NCBI GenBank assembly: GCA_039621445.1
Contig: CP154955.1
Location: 49,956,086-50,020,085, forward strand
Direction of reading: 5' to 3'
DNA length: 64,000 nucleotides
Origin: Euglena gracilis
Taxonomy: Eukaryota > Euglenida > Euglenophyceae > Euglenales
Made by a program: the position numbers and the translations under genes. The notes beneath the pieces were generated by a model. The model did not search any database. It was not told where the DNA came from and saw only the letters and a list, made by a program, of their open reading frames with translations. This document shows positions 58,871 to 64,000 of this stretch, piece after piece (the stretch's first letter is position 1; each line of letters begins with the position of its first letter).

Positions 58871-59957
58871 TCACACCTTCCTGAAAACCGAAGGGATGGT
58901 CTGTGCAAAACCAACCATCACTTATGTCCTGAGGGAGTTTTCTGAGTCAAAGAAATCTGCCCCCTAACCCCCCCAAAATAAGACCCCCCCAAATAAAACC
59001 ACCCCTGCTGATTTTCAGCAAAATTGAAAAAGCAGACCCCCTTCAACACTTCAAAAGACTCCCCACGGGTTTTTTTGGGAGAATTCAAAAAGTGGTCCTG
59101 CCCTAAAAACTCCCCCAAAATGCTCAAAAATGGGTGATTTTTTGACATTTCTCGATTTTTGCCCATGTTGCATGCGTCAATTGGCATTTTTTTTGAGACT
59201 TTCTTTGCTCATTGCCAAAATCGCCCTTTTGGACCTGTTTATTGGACCTTCCCACAAGAAAGTTTTTTCGGTCGAATTTTTCGGCAAAAATCCAAAAAAA
59301 TAGACCCAGGGTCTTATTTGGGGGGGTCCCCTCTCCCACTGAGCCAATGGAGAATCATCGCAAGCCACGAGCTGGCAGAGTGGCATGGAAAAGGTCGAGG
59401 CAGCCATGCTGGGCCGAGGGGGTGATGGTGCAAAACCCCCCGGGCCGCCTCTCATTTGGGTTCGAGGCAGGCACCCGTGTGGCCGGAGGTTCAGGCCTGT
59501 GCATTTGGCGATGCAGTCGGCCATGAACCATTCCTGTGTTATGATTGTGACGCCGTACCTTACTCTTCACCATATTTTTTTATGATTTCGCACAACACAC
59601 CGTGGAGGTGTGCACGAGTGTCTCACCTCGACATGATGTCCTTACCAGCTTTGCTTGACTCCCTTATGATACCCCTTGTGGCTGGGAGTCAAAAATGAAG
59701 CAAACAAACACATACGATACCTTGGGCAATTGAAAGCACACAGGTAAAAGTGAAGCAAACAAATTGGCAAGTGCACCTTGGGCATGAGGAAGCACACAGG
59801 GGTACATGAGGTTAAGTGGAGGCCCCTGCAAGAGGGCAGCAGCGGGCGGAACAGTGGAGGAATTGCGGGGCAGGGGAAGAAGTCTCATGCGACGTGGCAG
59901 CTCGCACACCGATTCGGTGAGAGAAGGAGGAATAAACAGACCCATGCCAAAATGACA
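58871..59957. other. mostly non-coding; weak ORF at 59,349-59,526
   Basis: 58,965-59,010 has the C-rich AAATAAGACC unit. An ORF from ATG 59,349 gives 58 residues, and a second frame from 59,409 also looks coding-like; they conflict, so neither is called. 59,690-59,810 holds a diverged ~70-bp direct repeat (AAGCAAACAAA..CCTTGGGCA). Confidence 0.35.
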
Positions 59958-60040
59958 TGATAGATAAATGGATGGATAAGATAGATAATGCAGATAATCA
60001 GATGGATGGGACAGATTGATATGCAGATAGATGGATGTAG
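59958..60040 (+). repeat. (GATA/GATG)n microsatellite
   Basis: Imperfect GATAGATAAATGGATGGATA repeats, followed by an A-rich tract to about 60,180. Confidence 0.85.
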
Positions 60041-62307
60041 GGACAAGAAAAAAAAAAGCAAAAAAAAAAAAAAATGAAAAAATTTTGGAAAAAAAAAAAA
60101 ATTGAGGCCAAAACGAGACTTTTCATTGTCGAAAAGATTTTTTAGCAAAAATAAAAAAAAATAATAAACTCGCCAAAAATGCAAATTTTGCCAGGATCAA
60201 AAGAACAGCAAAAAAGCGTTGGCGTTCCCCCCCATGTCTGCATCCCATGCACACACCTGCATGGGTATTTGGGGGGATAGATTCATCCAGACTTATCCAT
60301 GCTGCACACCGGTGTGGAGGGCGGGATACACATAAAGCACCTCCGCTCACATAGAGAGTCGGGAGGGGGTGGGGACAAGGCGAGGAGGGCAGTGAACATC
60401 GTCAGATGGGGACGGCGGCAGAGCAGCTGATGCGGTACGGCCTACCTGCATCCCCTGCCAACTCCAGGCGTCAACGAGGGCAAGACATACATCTCTTCAA
60501 AGACCCGGGGGGGGGGGTGAGAAGTTTTGGAGTGGCTGGCTTGCCCCCCACCAGCCGACCTCAGCTGTGCACGAAGGCTTTGCAGGAGGGAAAGTGGGCT
60601 GGCTGGCTTGGCTGGCAACACCCAGGGAAGCCATGAGGGGGGGGGGGTCCCAGCAACACCATCTGACCCCCAGGGGGTGTCACTTTCCACTTCCAAAACA
60701 CCAATCAGTCAATTTCCCAAAACTGATCACCCACTTCCTACCCCCCCCCCCGGGAGGGGTCGGTCACTTCAGCTACTCTCGAGCCAAAAATGGCTTAAAA
60801 TCAATGGATTTTGGCTGAAAATTGCAACCACAACCTTGACTGCACTTTCATTGCACACCCATCCCCCCCCCAAATTTTCCTTTTTGACCCTCCGGCCCAC
60901 TTTCTTTGGTTGGTTGTGGATTGGGCACAGGAGGGGGGGGGGCTGGCCTTTCACTTGGACACGTCCTGGACAGTCCTGGACTGTCCAGTACACAAGTCCT
61001 CAACCTGTACAGTCAAGTCCCCCCCCCCAAAATTGTTCTGGCGATTTCGGCACCAGGTGGCCACTTTCAGCCATTCCTGGCTGAACCCCCCCCCCGGTCT
61101 GGAGCCAAAAGCCAGTCAATAACTTCAAAAAAAACCATGGACTCCGGGGGGGGGGGTCGGGAGGAACACCTCTGGACCGGGATCCTGGGACTCCTCCCTA
61201 TCACCAACCTCAGGGCCGAAGGGTTTCCCGCCATGGGTTTTCTCAAGGACCCCCTGGGGGTGGTCCAGCCTCCAGCTGGCAAAAAAAGCTGCTGGCTGAC
61301 CCCCCCCCCCCCCGGGATATGGGGGGAGGGGGGGGTCCGGGGCTGGAGGGGGCTGGGCTGGGCTGGGCTGGGTCGACAAAAAACAAAATTTTCTAAAACA
61401 TTTTTGCCTTCTCGACATTTTGATGGATGGGGCCAGATCAAAGGTGGGGGGCTGTGATGGAGAAAGCTGTGATGAGGACAAAAAATGCAGGGATAGGTGA
61501 GCTGGGTAGCCCAATTGGCAGGCCAGCCTGCTGGCCCGGCCTCTGGCCGGGCTGGACCCAACTTTATTTCACTTGACCCCCCCCCCCCGGGGGGCTCCCA
61601 GCCTGAATTTGGGCTGCTGGATTTGAGCTGCTGGCTGGCTGGACCCCCCCCCCGGGGGATGGGGTCCCCTCCGGCTTAAGAAAACCCCTGTTTCTCACAC
61701 ATTCTTGGGGGGGGGGTTAAAGAGGGGGGATGGTCCGAGGAGGTTGGCAGGAGGAGGGTTTCGACCCTCCTTGAATGTCGTTCGAGGTCGTTTGAGGGCC
61801 CTTCTCAAACCACCTCGATCTTATGTTTGACCATGAAACTGCAAATAAAAACAAATATTCTCACTTGATTTAAACTCTTGCATGTACACAGGAGGAGCCT
61901 CCTCGACTGCCATTCGAGCACATTCAAGGGAGGTCCACACCTTCCTCAAATGTTGTTGCAGGTCGTTCCAAGAGGGGTTCAAAGAGGTTTGAGCTCAAAC
62001 GTTCGAGCTCAAAACTCCTAATACGGTTACCCCCCGGGGCGGTGAAATCCCACCTGATAGAACACGAGGGGGAAAAAAAACAGAATAAATGCACACATGC
62101 ACGCACACACGCACACATATGCACACATAATGGGAAGAATTTCAAATATTATTGAAAACATAAACACAACAACAATTCTAACACAAACTGCATTGGACTG
62201 TGAAACAGTTGCGCCTGCCCAGAAGATTAGAGGGTCAGAGAGGAAAAAAAGCCATCGAACAATCTGGGGCCAGAACTCTTTGACAAAATGCAACTGGGTT
62301 GCGGAAA
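60041..62307. other. repeats, no gene
   Basis: 60,690-61,130 belongs to the GTGACTGACTGG family (inverted word CCAGTCAATAAC at 61,111). 61,500-61,690 matches 21,330-21,690 (GCTGGCTGGCTGGACC; CCGGCTTAAGAAAACCCC). 61,740-62,000 has repeated TTCGAGGTCGTTTGAG-type words in direct and inverted copies. No supportable ORF. Confidence 0.45.
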
Positions 62308-62733
62308 ATGAAAGACCACATTCACTGTGCCGATGTGTGCGTTCAATACCACAAAACACCACCACTGAGTCAGTGCACTGATGCGCTTCTCGGGACAGAC
62401 ACACACCACTGTGAGCAACTCAAAACAGACACACACAACTGTGAATTGCCTTTGCAAGAAATTGCACGGTCAGCATCAGATGTGCACACCATTCAACGTG
62501 CTTCCGAGAACAGTGACGCTGACAAACAAACGCGCACGGAACGCAAAATGTGGCACAGAGCACTGGGAGGGCAGGGCTCCGCCCATTTCAGGGCGGAAAG
62601 ACGCCAAATGCCCCACGCTGTGTCAGATGACTACGAGGACCGCGTCAGGATCTGTGGGGGGAAAGAGATGTTTGCAGTGATGTTCCCTGGCCCGCTCGGC
62701 CGCATGTTTCGAATATCATCCGTTTGGTGTTAA
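62308..62733 (+). CDS. ORF of 141 aa, unknown protein
   Basis: ATG 62,308 to TAA 62,731-62,733. The N-terminal half has repeated THHCEQLKTDTHNCE words; the C-terminal half (MPHAVSDDYEDRVRICGGKE) shows clear C/G-third bias and natural composition, so at least that half looks like a true terminal exon. No domain or targeting signal was recognised. Confidence 0.4.
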   Translation: MKDHIHCADVCVQYHKTPPLSQCTDALLGTDTHHCEQLKTDTHNCELPLQEIARSASDVHTIQRASENSDADKQTRTERKMWHRALGGQGSAHFRAERRQMPHAVSDDYEDRVRICGGKEMFAVMFPGPLGRMFRISSVWC

Positions 62734-64000
62734 ATATAATGAATTGATGACATGCAACGACCTGTGACTGCTCGGAGCTTTTTCTGCAACAGTGCTGCAT
62801 TAAAATTTGCACCGCCTGACAAAAAAAAAAACGCCATGTACCCAATGGCAAAGCACATTTTTAAAGAAGATTTCAGTCCTCAAAAGCACCAACTTCAAAC
62901 ATTTTATTTACCACTTCACATTTAAAACACTTTACGCTGATGGGCCAGGCCTTAAACCAGATGGCACCCTGGGGTCCAGCAAACCAGCATCCTTTTTTCA
63001 GCAGGAAACGTCCAGTTGGGCTGCGGACCCCCCCGGGGTCCGCTGAAAAAAAGATTGGTCAGGGCCGGGCTTGGCCGAAAAATTGCCGTAAATTGGGTCC
63101 TCTCTGCTTCAGAAATTCCCTGCACACAACCCCTGATGCATGCATTGGTTTGGGAATACCCAACTTCCTGAACGCAATGAACCAAATGCCGCACGTATGA
63201 TGCGAACACGAATACAATGCAGCCATTGCGTGAAACATTTTCCCCACATTAAATGAATGCCAATGAACCTCTGCAAATTTGATATTTGTGTCATCAAAGT
63301 GAAAGGGTTGGTTCTGGGACTCGGGCCGACCCAAGCAATTTCCCCCTTCAAAATTCCGGCAGACACCCCGTTTCGTGCTGGGGTGTGTGCAATAACACAA
63401 TTCACCACAAAAATTGACTGTGTATTGGGGGGTCTGAAATTGGAAAAATTCGAATGAGGAATTTTTGGACATGTTTTTGGGATAGATCCCTTTTGTGGGT
63501 TGTTTGTCACTAAAACTGTACGCCTGAGAAAAACCCTCCAATATCAATGTGGTCAAAATATATTGCACCAGCCCACATTTTTTTGCCGACCCCAGGGAGG
63601 GGTCACTTCCACTTTCCAAAAAAAAAAGTCAATCACTCTTCAGTCAGGTGCACCCAGACCCAGTGGGGGGGGACAACTCTGGTACACACCATCAGGCACC
63701 TATGGTCACTTCCCATGCTCGACCCCCCCCGGGGGGGGGGGGCGTCACTTTGGCCACTCGGCCAAAAAATCAAAAGATATTGATCAAAAATCGAAAAATT
63801 TTCCAGCGCTGCGTGGCCACTTTCAGCTAATCCTGGCACCCCCCTGGGGGGGGGGGGTCTGGAGCCCAAAGCCAGTCAGTCACTCGGAAAAAAAAAACCA
63901 GTCAGTCGCCCTCCCCCCAGGGGGTGGGGTCGGACACCTTAAGCAATGGTATGGTCTGGAATCCAAGAGAAAATCAACTACAAATGCAAAACAGCCACTT
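62734..64000. other. non-coding to window end
   Basis: 62,960-63,060 and 63,590-63,945 contain C/G-run repeats; the latter belongs to the GTGACTGACTGG family (AAAGCCAGTCAGTCAC, then AACCAGTCAGTCGCC). An ORF at 63,059-63,619 (minus, 186 codons) overlaps a plus-strand ORF and lacks bias, so it is not called. The window ends inside repeat sequence. Confidence 0.4.

Noticed and set aside
63059-63619. 186-codon minus-strand ORF
   Set aside because: No codon bias, conflicts with a plus-strand ORF, no recognisable domain.

Overview
The window looks like nuclear DNA of a unicellular eukaryote dominated by repeats. Short codon-biased coding islands, two with plausible splice acceptors, lie between long stretches full of poly-G/poly-C runs and dispersed non-coding repeats. 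I see no bacterial-type operons, rRNA or tRNA genes. Retroelements of the Ty3/gypsy and DIRS classes, together with the G/C-tract habit, would fit an alga or other protist such as a chromerid or related alveolate. That placement is a guess and not proven here.

Region 1-12.7 kb: mostly non-coding repeats, with two convincing exon-like ORFs ending at 5,493 and 7,080 and a long ACGC/ACTC microsatellite at 11.4-11.6 kb. Region 12.79-15.52 kb: a 2,734-bp transposon-like unit with 24-bp perfect terminal inverted repeats, a 5-bp TTGGG duplication, two large internal fold-back hairpins and 15 intact copies (17 with degenerate ones) of the palindrome TTGCGC-N4-GCGCAA. No transposase is recognisable, so it is the best candidate for an undescribed element. 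Region 15.5-23 kb: exon-like islands (15.6 and 20.7 kb), a Tc1/mariner-like transposase fragment (16.3-16.5 kb) and dispersed repeats.

Region 23.25-40.2 kb: a nested pair. A DIRS-like tyrosine-recombinase retrotransposon (copy A, minus strand) is interrupted in its right terminal repeat by a young, nearly complete Ty3/gypsy LTR element (23,346-35,821). The pre-insertion site is confirmed by DIRS copy B. The gypsy element has a coiled-coil ORF1 that probably starts across the LTR/primer-binding-site junction, an ATGA overlap into Gag, an in-frame TAG followed by a predicted H-type pseudoknot (gammaretrovirus-like readthrough), and a Pol that runs protease, cytosine-C5-methyltransferase-like domain, RT, RNase H, DD35E integrase.

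Region 40.2-47.8 kb: two truncated DIRS relatives (C, plus strand; D, minus strand) in head-to-head arrangements, and a structurally complete DIRS copy B (43,266-47,828). Copy B's ends and internal complementary region can be read to the base. It has Gag, RT-RNase H-methyltransferase-like and tyrosine recombinase genes, broken mainly by small indels, several of them at homopolymers. Region 47.8-64 kb: a two-monomer minisatellite (48.0-48.4 kb), several dispersed repeat families, G-rich and A-rich low-complexity blocks and a few weak exon-like ORFs (best at 62.3-62.7 kb).
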